NCBI RefSeq assembly: GCF_043678055.1 | Contig: NZ_JBHEQA010000001.1 | Coordinates: 1,054,001-1,118,000, forward strand | Direction: 5' to 3' | Length of the DNA: 64,000 bases | Origin: Spongiimicrobium salis | GTDB lineage: Bacteria; Bacteroidota; Bacteroidia; Flavobacteriales; Flavobacteriaceae | Shown: piece by piece, positions 1 through 7,882 of the stretch | Numbering within the stretch: position 1 is the stretch's first letter | Layout: each line of letters begins with the position of its first letter | Notes under the pieces: generated by a model | Seen by the model: only the letters and a program-made list of their open reading frames with translations | What the model was told of the DNA's origin: nothing | Databases searched by the model: none | Translations under genes and position numbers: made by a program

Positions 1-1
1 C

Positions 2-385
2 CAAGCTCCGGAAATAGAATGGAAAGAGGCCTCTAGCACAAAAAGGTTGAGTGCTCTGGGTTCCAGTCCGCAATATTTACTGGTATTTTGGAGCAGTACC
101 TGTTCCCATTGTTTGAATGAGTTGCCCAAATTGCATGAGGCCCTAAAGGGCAATTCCAAGCTTAAGGTTTTGGCCATTGGATTGGAAGACAATGATCGAA
201 ATTGGAGAAAAGAAACGGCCAAACTTCCCGGCTTTACCCATGCCATCTCCTTGGGCAAATGGGAAAGTGTCTATGCCCAACTCTACAATATTAGGCGTAC
301 CCCTTCCTATTTTATCTTAGATCAAGATAAAAACATCAGGGCCAAACCTGAGGATTATGAGGAGGTTTTAGGGCTTTTAAAGTAA
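2..385 (+). CDS. TlpA/thioredoxin-like protein, 5' end outside window
   Basis: Thioredoxin-fold disulfide oxidoreductase, probably periplasmic or membrane-anchored like other TlpA/ResA relatives. The reading frame is open to the left edge (…APEIEWKE… just before the first TTG at 47), so the window holds only the C-terminal part and the true start lies outside. The active-site CxxC is CSHC, encoded at 101-112, preceded by the strand LLVFWSSTC and followed by NELP, the usual thioredoxin context. The cis-Pro region is visible as RRTPSYFILD near the C terminus. The protein ends at 385 with no obvious partner downstream. TlpA-type proteins usually reduce apocytochromes or act in cell-envelope redox; the substrate here is unknown. 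Confidence 0.85.
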   Translation, partial: QAPEIEWKEASSTKRLSALGSSPQYLLVFWSSTCSHCLNELPKLHEALKGNSKLKVLAIGLEDNDRNWRKETAKLPGFTHAISLGKWESVYAQLYNIRRTPSYFILDQDKNIRAKPEDYEEVLGLLK

Positions 386-469
386 TTTTTCCTTTTAAAG
401 CTATAAAGACAGCTTGTATTTGCTTTACAATCTGAAAATTTTCTGCTATTTTGTATGGTAAAGAAACAA

Positions 470-515
470 AAGCATCCTCTAACTTACTTGGAAGGTTAGT
501 ATTGCCTGGATGCTT
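470..515. repeat. Nested inverted repeat between genes
   Basis: AAGCATCC (470-477) pairs with GGATGCTT (508-515). Inside it CTAAC (479-483) pairs with GTTAG (495-499), extended by a T·G and a T-A pair. No T-run follows, so it is not a typical intrinsic terminator. It sits 58 bases before the AraC-type regulator and could be an RNA leader structure or an operator. Confidence 0.4.
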
Positions 516-572
516 CCTTAAAATTTATGTATTATCGATCTCTTAGCCTCAACGACTCGTCCTATCTATCGT

Positions 573-2282
573 ATGAAAATGAGATGTTTGAATATGTTTT
601 TTGCCCTATTTATTTTTTGTTTAGGGTATGGACAAAGCTCTCCAAACTCAATTCCGGATTCTCTTAAAAGTAAGAGTTACGAATATTTTATTGATCAAAC
701 AAGGGAAGCACTTACTATAGAAAATCAGGAGCTTGCACTATATTATATACAAACTTTATTAAATAAAGCAAAAAAGTACAACAACTTGAAATATACGGTT
801 CAAGGATATTATTATTTATATTTTCTTAATGAGAATCCGAAAATCGCAATTCATTATATAGACAGTGCTTTAGCTGCTAGCAAAAAAACAGGCTATTCAG
901 AATTCGATGCATTATTATACTCTGAAAAAGGAGTATTACAATACCAATTTGAAAACTACATACTGGCACTGGATAATTATTTGGAGGCAAAAAAAATAGC
1001 CACTGAAGAAAATCATGAAGATGTATTATTAGATTTGGAATATAGCATTGGTCTCGTACAATTGCGTATTGGCGATATAGATCAAGCCATAAAAAGCTTC
1101 AGGGAATATCATAGACTAGTGCCAAAAGAGAATTTAACAATCTATGAATCTCAATTTTATTTGAGCTCTCTTTATGGCTTGGCTCATTCATTTCAGAAAA
1201 AGAAACAGCTGGATTCCGCTATGTACTACAATCTTTCAACTATAAACAAAGCAATTGAATATGACAATATAGAATATCATAACAAAGCGAGAGTAAATGA
1301 AGCTATAATTGCTCATCACGCTAAGAAATATAAGCAATCCAAAGATAGTATTTTAAAGTATTTACCATTGATAGAAAAATATGAGGATACTCTAGATGTT
1401 GCCTTTACTTACTATTATTTGGGTAAATCCTATGTCGAGTTAAACAAATGGCAAAAGGCCATTCCTCATCTAAAAAAAGTTGATACTTTAATCAAAAGAA
1501 AAAAAGGAGTATTTAAAGAAATAAGAGACAATTACAATCTATTATACAAATATTATAGAAAGAATCAGGATATGGAAAACCAACTGTTTTATTTGGAAAA
1601 ATTAATTGACTTTGATAGAAATTTCTATAATCAAAATCTCTTTTTAAAAAATACACTTTTAACCAAATACGAAAATCCCAAACTCTTTGAAGAGAAAGAG
1701 AATCTTATTGAAAAACTAGAAAAAAGTGGCGATAAAAAATCTATAGCACTTTATATAACGCTTGTTTTCATTGGAGTACTTCTTGTATTAAGCGCATTGA
1801 ACTATCAAAAAAGATTAAAATATAAAAAACGCTTTGAAGCTTTAGTGGAAGATACTACTCATCTACCCCCAGTCTTGGTAAAAAAATCAGTTGTTGAGAA
1901 AAAGGAGGCCTTACAAATTCCGGAAAACATCATTCGCGAAATTCTTGAAAAATTGAATGTATTTGAACAAGAGGAAAAATTTTTAGATACTAAAATTACT
2001 CTAAATCATCTGGCCAAATCCTTGGGCACCAATAGTAATTATCTATCCAAAATCATCAATTACCATAAAGAGAAAAATTTTAGTTCTTACATCTCTGACT
2101 TACGCATTAACTATACGATAAAAGCGTTAAAAGAGCAACCTAAATTGCGGGAATACACCATTAAGGCCATTGCCTTTGAGGTAGGTTTTAAGAATGCGGA
2201 ATCTTTCACCAAAGCTTTTTATAGACAGACACAACTCTATCCTTCATATTTCATTAAACAACTAAAAAAACAAAGTTCCTAA
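573..2282 (+). CDS. TPR-containing membrane-anchored AraC-family regulator
   Basis: Predicted transcription regulator of the Bacteroidota TPR-AraC type. Residues 1-20 form a signal peptide or N-terminal anchor (MRCLNMFFALFIFCLGYGQ). Residues about 35-370 are helical with TPR-like spacing (SEKGVLQYQFENYILALDNY, FTYYYLGKSYVELNKWQKAI). A membrane segment lies at about 390-411 (SIALYITLVFIGVLLVLSAL). The C-terminal 110 residues carry two helix-turn-helices of AraC type: LAKSLGTNSNYLSKIIN and IKAIAFEVGFKNAESFTKAF. The layout suggests a periplasmic TPR sensor and a cytoplasmic DNA-binding domain joined across the inner membrane. The gene is clearly AT-richer than its neighbours. The signal sensed and targets are unknown; the Cys-rich peptide gene immediately downstream on the other strand is the nearest candidate, but no link can be shown. 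Confidence 0.85.
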   Translation: MKMRCLNMFFALFIFCLGYGQSSPNSIPDSLKSKSYEYFIDQTREALTIENQELALYYIQTLLNKAKKYNNLKYTVQGYYYLYFLNENPKIAIHYIDSALAASKKTGYSEFDALLYSEKGVLQYQFENYILALDNYLEAKKIATEENHEDVLLDLEYSIGLVQLRIGDIDQAIKSFREYHRLVPKENLTIYESQFYLSSLYGLAHSFQKKKQLDSAMYYNLSTINKAIEYDNIEYHNKARVNEAIIAHHAKKYKQSKDSILKYLPLIEKYEDTLDVAFTYYYLGKSYVELNKWQKAIPHLKKVDTLIKRKKGVFKEIRDNYNLLYKYYRKNQDMENQLFYLEKLIDFDRNFYNQNLFLKNTLLTKYENPKLFEEKENLIEKLEKSGDKKSIALYITLVFIGVLLVLSALNYQKRLKYKKRFEALVEDTTHLPPVLVKKSVVEKKEALQIPENIIREILEKLNVFEQEEKFLDTKITLNHLAKSLGTNSNYLSKIINYHKEKNFSSYISDLRINYTIKALKEQPKLREYTIKAIAFEVGFKNAESFTKAFYRQTQLYPSYFIKQLKKQSS

Positions 2283-2386
2283 CAAAGAATCTTTCCAAAA
2301 AAAACCTATTCGCTACCAATCCTAAACTTCAGATGCAGTAACGAATAGATAAATGATTAAAAACAGGCTCTCAAAACACTTTTTCT

Positions 2387-2626
2387 CTACTGACAAGTCC
2401 CTCCCGGACCACCATATTGGCTGAGTCCACAATTTCGGGTAATGTATCGGTGTTTTTGAGCTGTTGAAGTATAATACCCTTCCCAGGCGCCTATAGTACC
2501 ATTGGTACAATGACAGCTAAAATGTTCTTCTCCGGCCAAACTGGGCCCCAGTTGTCCATAAATTTGAGATTGTGCGTTCTTATCTAATGTTGTAACGCCT
2601 TTTAATTTTGAAATCTGATCTAACAT
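2387..2626 (-). CDS. Small Cys-containing peptide with bacteriocin-like leader
   Basis: A 79-residue protein. The first 25 residues (MLDQISKLKGVTTLDKNAQ then SQIYGQ) match the leader of three other small proteins in this window: M-L-x-x-I-x-x-L-x-G-V-x-x-L-x-K-x-x-Q-x-x-I-x-G-G/Q. Here the double glycine is replaced by GQ. The C-terminal part is rich in Gly, Thr and Tyr with four Cys (CHC, NCGL, TCQ at the end). Such leaders in Bacteroidota are known from natural-product or bacteriocin-like precursors cleaved and exported by C39-peptidase ABC transporters. No transporter or modifying enzyme is adjacent. Convergent with the AraC-type regulator. Confidence 0.6.
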   Translation of the reverse strand: MLDQISKLKGVTTLDKNAQSQIYGQLGPSLAGEEHFSCHCTNGTIGAWEGYYTSTAQKHRYITRNCGLSQYGGPGGTCQ

Positions 2627-2758
2627 ACTAAAGAATTTTAAAGTGAATTCTAAATGTAAGAACTCAACTACGAAACCCTTTATTTTTTCTGACGAAGATG
2701 TATTCTTGTATACAGCGATACCTATTGGGAATATGAGAAACTTTTAAACACCTGTTTG

Positions 2759-3418
2759 TTACAAGGTCTTTAAATCCTTAATGGTCTTAAAGGCACTGTC
2801 TACCTGCTCATCATTCACCAAAATGGTAAATTCATTGGTGGTAGAAATCACTTCATACAAGACAATTCCCTCCCATGCCAAACGCTGAAAGATAAAATAG
2901 TAGATTCCGGGAACGTCCACATTTTCCGTGGGCAGTTTTACCGTAATTGAAGATAAATTTTCCGCTTTTTGGGTCTGCCGTTCGTTTTCAAACAAGGTTT
3001 CTACAATGGCGTCCATAGTGTTACTGATCACAATATTGATTTCATTGACGCCACGGGAAGAGGTATAAAAAACATCTTGATTCTCATTCACCCGTTCCAA
3101 TAACATGGCCTGTCGTGGCAGAATGGTTTCCGAGGCCAAAAAGGTATAGTCGGTCAAAGAAGAGCGTACCGTGATTTCCCCAATATTCTTTAAGACTTTA
3201 ATGATCTTGTGGGTGGCCCTAAATTCCAAATCGTCCGATAGGCGTTTTAAGGCCATGACAATAGCGCCGTTGCGAATATCTTTCCCCAGCTCCTCCTCAA
3301 TTTCGGGTTTCACGATTCTGGATAAGGAGGTTAAATTAATAATTCCCTGGGCCAAAGCACTTTGCAAAAAGGGCTTTTTCTTGATATACTGTTCTACAAC
3401 GGAAGAAATTGTTTTCAT
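2759..3418 (-). CDS. ACT-domain protein resembling aspartokinase regulatory region
   Basis: A 219-residue protein without signal peptide. The N-terminal 80 residues are helical (VVEQYIKKKPFLQSALAQGI). The C-terminal half has two ACT-like segments: SSRGVNEINIVISNTMDAIV, followed by a second unit around ITVKLPTENVDVPGIYYFIF and TTNEFTILVNDEQVDSAFKT. ACT domains bind amino acids or similar ligands allosterically, and similar flavobacterial proteins are often labelled aspartate kinase although the kinase domain is absent. The ligand is unknown. It lies 51 bases upstream of the yraN-like gene on the same strand and could be co-transcribed with it. Confidence 0.65.
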   Translation of the reverse strand: MKTISSVVEQYIKKKPFLQSALAQGIINLTSLSRIVKPEIEEELGKDIRNGAIVMALKRLSDDLEFRATHKIIKVLKNIGEITVRSSLTDYTFLASETILPRQAMLLERVNENQDVFYTSSRGVNEINIVISNTMDAIVETLFENERQTQKAENLSSITVKLPTENVDVPGIYYFIFQRLAWEGIVLYEVISTTNEFTILVNDEQVDSAFKTIKDLKTL

Positions 3419-3469
3419 CTTGCATTAATTTATGCAAAAATAACAATTTGTTATAAATAAAACAAATTT

Positions 3470-3829
3470 TTAAAAATGATAAAATGCATCTTCTAAGTGC
3501 TTCAGGGTATACTTCCGATGTTCTTTTAGAATCGTTATTATATCGAATCGGACTTCCATATCCAAGTCTGTTGTTGTAATATAATGGTCCGTGGCTAATA
3601 CCAAGAGCTTTATTTTCTTCTGCGTAACGGTTTCGGCAATATCCTGCAGGGCTTCAGAGCTTCTGGATTTTACTTCCACCACTACTAAAAGCCCGTCTTT
3701 TTCCGCAATGATATCCACCTCTGCTTTTAGATACCGGTAATTGCGCTCACGAATGCGATATCCCTGGGCTATTAAATGATCAATTGCCAGCTGTTCCCCT
3801 TCTTGTCCAAATTCATTGTGTTTTCCCAT
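3470..3829 (-). CDS. YraN/UPF0102 family protein
   Basis: A 119-residue protein of normal length for UPF0102 (YraN), a family with an endonuclease-like (Holliday-junction-resolvase-type) fold and no settled biochemical role. The family pattern is present: GQEGEQLAIDHLIAQGYRI near the N terminus, then RNYRYLKAEVDIIAEKDG and VVVEVKSRSS, which supply the D…ExK residues of the nuclease-like core. Start chosen at the ATG before GKHNEFGQEGE. It follows the ACT-domain gene on the minus strand by 51 bases, upstream in transcription order. Confidence 0.9.
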   Translation of the reverse strand: MGKHNEFGQEGEQLAIDHLIAQGYRIRERNYRYLKAEVDIIAEKDGLLVVVEVKSRSSEALQDIAETVTQKKIKLLVLATDHYITTTDLDMEVRFDIITILKEHRKYTLKHLEDAFYHF

Positions 3830-3932
3830 GTTGTATTCAAACTGTGCATTTTATCGAAAATATTGGTAGTTCAACGTCCAAAAACGACCTCTTAGCGTAA
3901 ATCAAGGTGTAAATAAGCGAAAAAAATTGAAT

Positions 3933-3981
3933 TCGTATACGATATAAAACAATCAAACGTTAAGTAGTAACCCCATTACTA
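3933..3981. promoter_or_regulatory. Palindromes in front of the DUF1800 gene
   Basis: The interval before the DUF1800 start contains the perfect palindrome TCGTATACGA (3933-3942) and the hairpin TAGTAA-cccca-TTACTA (3965-3981), 26 bases before the ATG. Either could be an operator or an mRNA leader structure. No clear TAnnTTTG element is visible here. Confidence 0.3.
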
Positions 3982-4007
3982 GTAACCTACATAATGCATT
4001 TAAGACT

Positions 4008-5519
4008 ATGGAATATTTCATTAATTGTAATACTTCTCCCTTAACGCCTTATACCACTCCGCTTGATCGACAAAAAGCAGAGCACCTCTACAGGCGATTA
4101 GGTTTTAGTGCTTCAGTAGCCACCATTGATGCCGCTATAGGCCAGTCCGCCACAGCATTGGTGAACACCTTGATCAATGAAGCGATAAATATGGCACCAC
4201 AGGCTGCCCCGCCTTGGGCCGATTGGAACGCGGATGACTATCCGGAAGATGATGATCTTCGCAGAGCCGTGGTCAACGCCCAGGTAGAAGAATGGCGTGT
4301 GGCATACAGCCGAGGCCTCCTAACCAATAACTTACGTGATCGTTTGAGTTTCTTTTGGAGCAATCACTTGGTTACGGAACTTCGCGTATACGAATGCAAC
4401 TCTTTCTTGTATTACTATACCAATACCCTACAGCGCAATGCCATTGGGAACCTAAAGACCTTTATCAGTGAAATGGGGTTGACCAGCGCCATGCTCTATT
4501 ATTTGGATGGAGTATTCAACAATGGGAACAATCCCAATGAAAACTATGCCCGCGAGTTGTACGAACTTTTTTCTTTGGGCGATGGCAATGGGTATACGGA
4601 ACAAGATATCATTGAAACGGCAAAAGCCCTTACGGGTTATGTAGAACGTGGTGAGGTGGGATGTAGCCCTGTCACTTTTAGAGCAGATCGCTTTGATCCT
4701 GGACCCAAAACCATATTTGGACGCACCGGTAATTGGGATTACGATGATGTAATGGACATCTTGTTTGAGGAAAGGCCTAATGAGATTGCCAATTTCATTT
4801 GCAGAAAACTCTATGAGTTTTTTGTTCATCCAGATTCTAAGGATGATGCCGGTAATGCGGCAACGATCATTCAGGGAATGGCAAGTACTTTTGTTTCCAA
4901 CAACTTTGAGATAGCGCCTGTCCTTACCGAATTATTTTCCAGTCAGCATTTCTTTGATGATGATGCTGTTGGCGTGATTCTGAAAAGTCCATACGATATG
5001 TACCTCAACTTAATGAACGAGACCAATTTTGGATGTACGGATGCCACGCTTCTCAATATCATTGATGCCTCGGCACTTATTGGCCAAGAGCTCTTTAATC
5101 CCGTGGATGTGGCCGGATGGCAACGTGATCGTACCTGGATCAATACCAATTTTATGATCGGACGTTGGCTTACTTCCGAAATTATGTTGGAACGTCTTTT
5201 CCAGGAAGATATGGAGCAGTTCAGAACCTTTGCCATGGATGCCGTTGGCCCTGCGGACAACAATACCAGTAATCCAAGAGTTGTGGTTGAAGCCATTGTC
5301 AATAAACTGCTTCCCAAAGGATTATTGACCGATATTGATTTCGGCAATGCCCTTTCTGTGTTTGCGGAAGCCGAAGGTTTGATTCAAGAATATTATAGCC
5401 CCGATTATATTGATGGAGGTCTCTCCCTATGGATGCTATCTATTAGTATAGAAGTCCCTACACAAGTATACTTACTCTTACTCCATATTGTGAGACAACC
5501 AGAATATCAACTTAAATAA
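4008..5519 (+). CDS. DUF1800 family protein
   Basis: A 503-residue protein of the DUF1800 family, whose biochemical function is not established. Recognisable parts are EHLYRRLGFSAS near the N terminus, RLSFFWSNHLVT, NPNENYARELYELFSLGDGN and ITETAKALTGY-like text (IIETAKALTGY), and a late VAGWQRDRTWINTNFMIGRW block. No signal peptide is visible at this start, so export would need another route. DUF1800 genes are usually followed directly by a DUF1501 gene, as here with an 11-base gap, so the two are very likely one operon and work together. Start ATG at 4008 gives the normal N terminus just before the conserved RRLGF block. Confidence 0.9.
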   Translation: MEYFINCNTSPLTPYTTPLDRQKAEHLYRRLGFSASVATIDAAIGQSATALVNTLINEAINMAPQAAPPWADWNADDYPEDDDLRRAVVNAQVEEWRVAYSRGLLTNNLRDRLSFFWSNHLVTELRVYECNSFLYYYTNTLQRNAIGNLKTFISEMGLTSAMLYYLDGVFNNGNNPNENYARELYELFSLGDGNGYTEQDIIETAKALTGYVERGEVGCSPVTFRADRFDPGPKTIFGRTGNWDYDDVMDILFEERPNEIANFICRKLYEFFVHPDSKDDAGNAATIIQGMASTFVSNNFEIAPVLTELFSSQHFFDDDAVGVILKSPYDMYLNLMNETNFGCTDATLLNIIDASALIGQELFNPVDVAGWQRDRTWINTNFMIGRWLTSEIMLERLFQEDMEQFRTFAMDAVGPADNNTSNPRVVVEAIVNKLLPKGLLTDIDFGNALSVFAEAEGLIQEYYSPDYIDGGLSLWMLSISIEVPTQVYLLLLHIVRQPEYQLK

Positions 5520-5530
5520 TACCTACGACC

Positions 5531-7228
5531 ATGTGCAATACTCACCCCAACAATCCAAACCTAAAAGATGATCATGATCATGAACATAAATATTGGAGCA
5601 GACGATCCTTTATGCAGGCCTTGGGCATTGCGGGTTCTGGATCTATGATGCTGGGCAGTAACTTACTTTCGGCTTCAGCCCCATCCCCTTTAACCGCTGC
5701 CATTTCTGGTGCGGAAACGGACAATATCCTGATTCTTATTCGTCTTTCGGGAGGAAATGATGGATTGAGTACCGTTATTCCTATAGAACAATACGACACC
5801 TACGCTAATGCTAGGCCCAATATATTTATCCCTGAGAGTAAAATATTGAAACTGACCGATGAATTCGGTGTCCCTTCTTATATGAATCCTTTGGAACCTA
5901 TGTGGGACCAAGGACAATTTAAGGCGGTACATGGAGTGGGTTATGAAGGTCAAAGTCTTTCCCATTTTACAGGCTCCGATATCTTTGCCAATACGGATCT
6001 CACGACTACCGGATTTGACGGATTGAACACGGGTTGGATGGGCAGACATTTTGAAAATTGTTTCCCCGATTATTTGGTCAATCCACCAGAAGCCCCAGCT
6101 GCGATTCAGATCGGTAATTTTGGAAGCCTTATTTTTCAGGGAGAAGAGACCAATTATGCTTTTGTAGCCTCTAACATTGATCAATTGGAGGAAATTGCCC
6201 AAAGTGGGGTACAATACAATTTGGATCAAGCACTCTTTGACGATTGTATGTATGGAGATCAGCTTCGTTTTTTACGTGGTGTCGCCAATACTACTTATGA
6301 ATATTCCGGAAAAATCCATGAAGCCTATGAGCGCGGACAGAATCAGGTTGAATACCAAAATAATGGTTTTGCCCGTCAATTGGCTCTTTTGGCCCGCTTG
6401 ATTAAAGGAAATCTAGGCACTAAAGTATACATGATCTCTATGGGTGGTTTTGATACCCATGGGAATCAGCCTTTAGCGCATCAACGTCTCATGACCAATT
6501 TATCCATAGCCATCAATAATTTCTACGAAGATCTTGCCTTTACCCAACAAGATGATAAGGTATTGAGTATGACGTTCTCTGAATTTGGACGGCGAATCTT
6601 TGAAAATGGCTCCAATGGTACCGATCACGGAAAAGCGGCCCCTACCCTTTTCTTTGGTTCCGGTCTTAATGGAAGTTCTTTTGTGGGCGATCATCCTACA
6701 TTGGATAATCCCGATGGGCGTGGAAATCTGGAATACACTATGGATTTTAGAGATCTGTATGCCACCGTGCTTGCAGAATGGCTCTGTGTTCCTATTCCTT
6801 TAGTGGAACAACATTTATTGGGACATCCTTATAATCCCATTAATCTAGGCTTTAATTGTAGTGGGGTTGATTTCCCCGATATCACCATGAGCGATGGAGA
6901 TCCCACACCACCTACACCGCCGATCGATCCGGATTCGGATATCCCATTAGACCCACAATTGGCCAATGCCATTGTACATCGTCCTTTTTATCCTTCGGGA
7001 GAAACGCCCCATATTTATTTGGAAATGCCGTTTACCGCCCATGTGGATATTCAGCTATACAATATTTTGGGACAAAACCTGGGCACTATGTTCAATGAGA
7101 TGGTTTTGGAAGGATCCATGGAAATTAATATTAGAGAGCGGATGCCTGTTAGTCTGGCCACCGGAAAATATATTTATAGAATACAAGTTCAAAATCAAAA
7201 ATTGAGCAAATCTGTTATGGTTGCATAA
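5531..7228 (+). CDS. DUF1501 family protein with Tat signal and T9SS-like C-terminal domain
   Basis: A 565-residue protein. The N terminus is His/Asp-rich (DDHDHEHKYW) and is followed by a twin-arginine signal, SRRSFMQALG (R24, R25) and a short hydrophobic stretch, so export by Tat is likely. The central DUF1501 region has ILIRLSGGNDGLSTVIP, MGGFDTHGNQ and FSEFGRRIFENGSNGTDHG; the family is sulfatase/phosphatase-like in fold but unassigned in function. A Pro-rich linker (PTPPTPPIDP) leads to about 85 C-terminal residues with FYPSGE, VDIQLYNILGQ and GKYIYRIQVQNQKLSKSVMV, the pattern of a type A T9SS sorting domain. It is the second gene of the DUF1800-DUF1501 pair and is followed by a terminator. 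Confidence 0.9.
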   Translation: MCNTHPNNPNLKDDHDHEHKYWSRRSFMQALGIAGSGSMMLGSNLLSASAPSPLTAAISGAETDNILILIRLSGGNDGLSTVIPIEQYDTYANARPNIFIPESKILKLTDEFGVPSYMNPLEPMWDQGQFKAVHGVGYEGQSLSHFTGSDIFANTDLTTTGFDGLNTGWMGRHFENCFPDYLVNPPEAPAAIQIGNFGSLIFQGEETNYAFVASNIDQLEEIAQSGVQYNLDQALFDDCMYGDQLRFLRGVANTTYEYSGKIHEAYERGQNQVEYQNNGFARQLALLARLIKGNLGTKVYMISMGGFDTHGNQPLAHQRLMTNLSIAINNFYEDLAFTQQDDKVLSMTFSEFGRRIFENGSNGTDHGKAAPTLFFGSGLNGSSFVGDHPTLDNPDGRGNLEYTMDFRDLYATVLAEWLCVPIPLVEQHLLGHPYNPINLGFNCSGVDFPDITMSDGDPTPPTPPIDPDSDIPLDPQLANAIVHRPFYPSGETPHIYLEMPFTAHVDIQLYNILGQNLGTMFNEMVLEGSMEINIRERMPVSLATGKYIYRIQVQNQKLSKSVMVA

Positions 7229-7249
7229 TTCTTGCCCTGATTATGCAAC

Positions 7250-7286
7250 AAAGGCCTTCACGTACGCAAGTATTGAGGGCCTTTTT
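7250..7286. terminator. Intrinsic terminator after the DUF1501 gene
   Basis: AAAGGCCTTCA (7250-7260) pairs with TGAGGGCCTTT (7274-7284) through 11 pairs including one T·G, followed by a T-run. It lies between convergent genes and could act in both directions. Confidence 0.8.
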
Positions 7287-7290
7287 CATT

Positions 7291-7602
7291 TCAAAGAAAG
7301 TTTTTAATCAAAAATACCAGGGTCAAAACACCAAAAACAATCCCCCAATACTGCAATTTGATCCAAAAGAGACTATGATTTCCTTTGAGGATGATCTCTT
7401 CTCCTGTACGCTTATCGACCACCCTTCTTCCAGAAGTGGTATTCCACTTATTTCCCAATATCCAACTACAAACCCCTGTCACTAAAAACCCAAGGGCAAA
7501 GCCTAGGTCTTTATGGGTTTCAGGTACTATTTTAAAGGCAATAAAGAGACTTAACAACAACACAATTACGGCAACATATCCCCGTCCGGACCAAACAATC
7601 AT
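7291..7602 (-). CDS. Small membrane protein of unknown function
   Basis: A 103-residue protein with three likely membrane segments: YVAVIVLLLSLFIAFKIV, LGFALGFLVTGVCSWILG and WIKLQYWGIVFGVLTLVFLI. Between the second and third is a polar stretch (NTTSGRRVVDKRTGEEIILK). The family is not recognised. Its stop lies just past the terminator that ends the DUF1501 operon, and its start is in the region in front of metG, with which it is divergent. The coding call rests on a clean open frame with consistent membrane topology and a conserved-looking polar loop; nothing indicates its job. Confidence 0.65.
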   Translation of the reverse strand: MIVWSGRGYVAVIVLLLSLFIAFKIVPETHKDLGFALGFLVTGVCSWILGNKWNTTSGRRVVDKRTGEEIILKGNHSLFWIKLQYWGIVFGVLTLVFLIKNFL

Positions 7603-7831
7603 TTCTTTCGCTTTTCGTATTTTTTACTTCCGTTATTCCCAATACCACTGCATTGGATAGGGAAAAATACGGCTTAAATTATTGGGGAATAGCACCCAAC
7701 TAGTATTCCGATAGGAACAATGAGAATAGCTTGGACATAAAATAGAATTTCTTTTCTCCAGCGTGCTTTCCTTGTAGAAAAAACAAAAAGCGGTTAAAGA
7801 AGGCTGTAAAAGACCTCCTTTTGGCAACTAT

Positions 7832-7864
7832 TTGGGATTACTCAAATCAAAATCTGTATTTTTG
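7832..7864 (+). promoter_or_regulatory. Bacteroidota-type promoter of metG
   Basis: TTG (7832-7834) and TATTTTTG (7857-7864), matching the TAnnTTTG -7 element, are separated by 22 bases. The element ends 18 bases before the metG ATG at 7883. Confidence 0.6.
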
Positions 7865-7882
7865 TGGCCAAATTTGAATTTG

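Noticed and set aside
2322..2510. A 62-codon minus-strand frame overlapping the 2.4 kb peptide
   Set aside because: Different frame from the leader peptide; lacks the leader pattern and any domain.
5690..6229. A 179-codon minus-strand frame opposite the DUF1501 gene
   Set aside because: Antisense shadow of a well-supported gene with conserved motifs on the plus strand.
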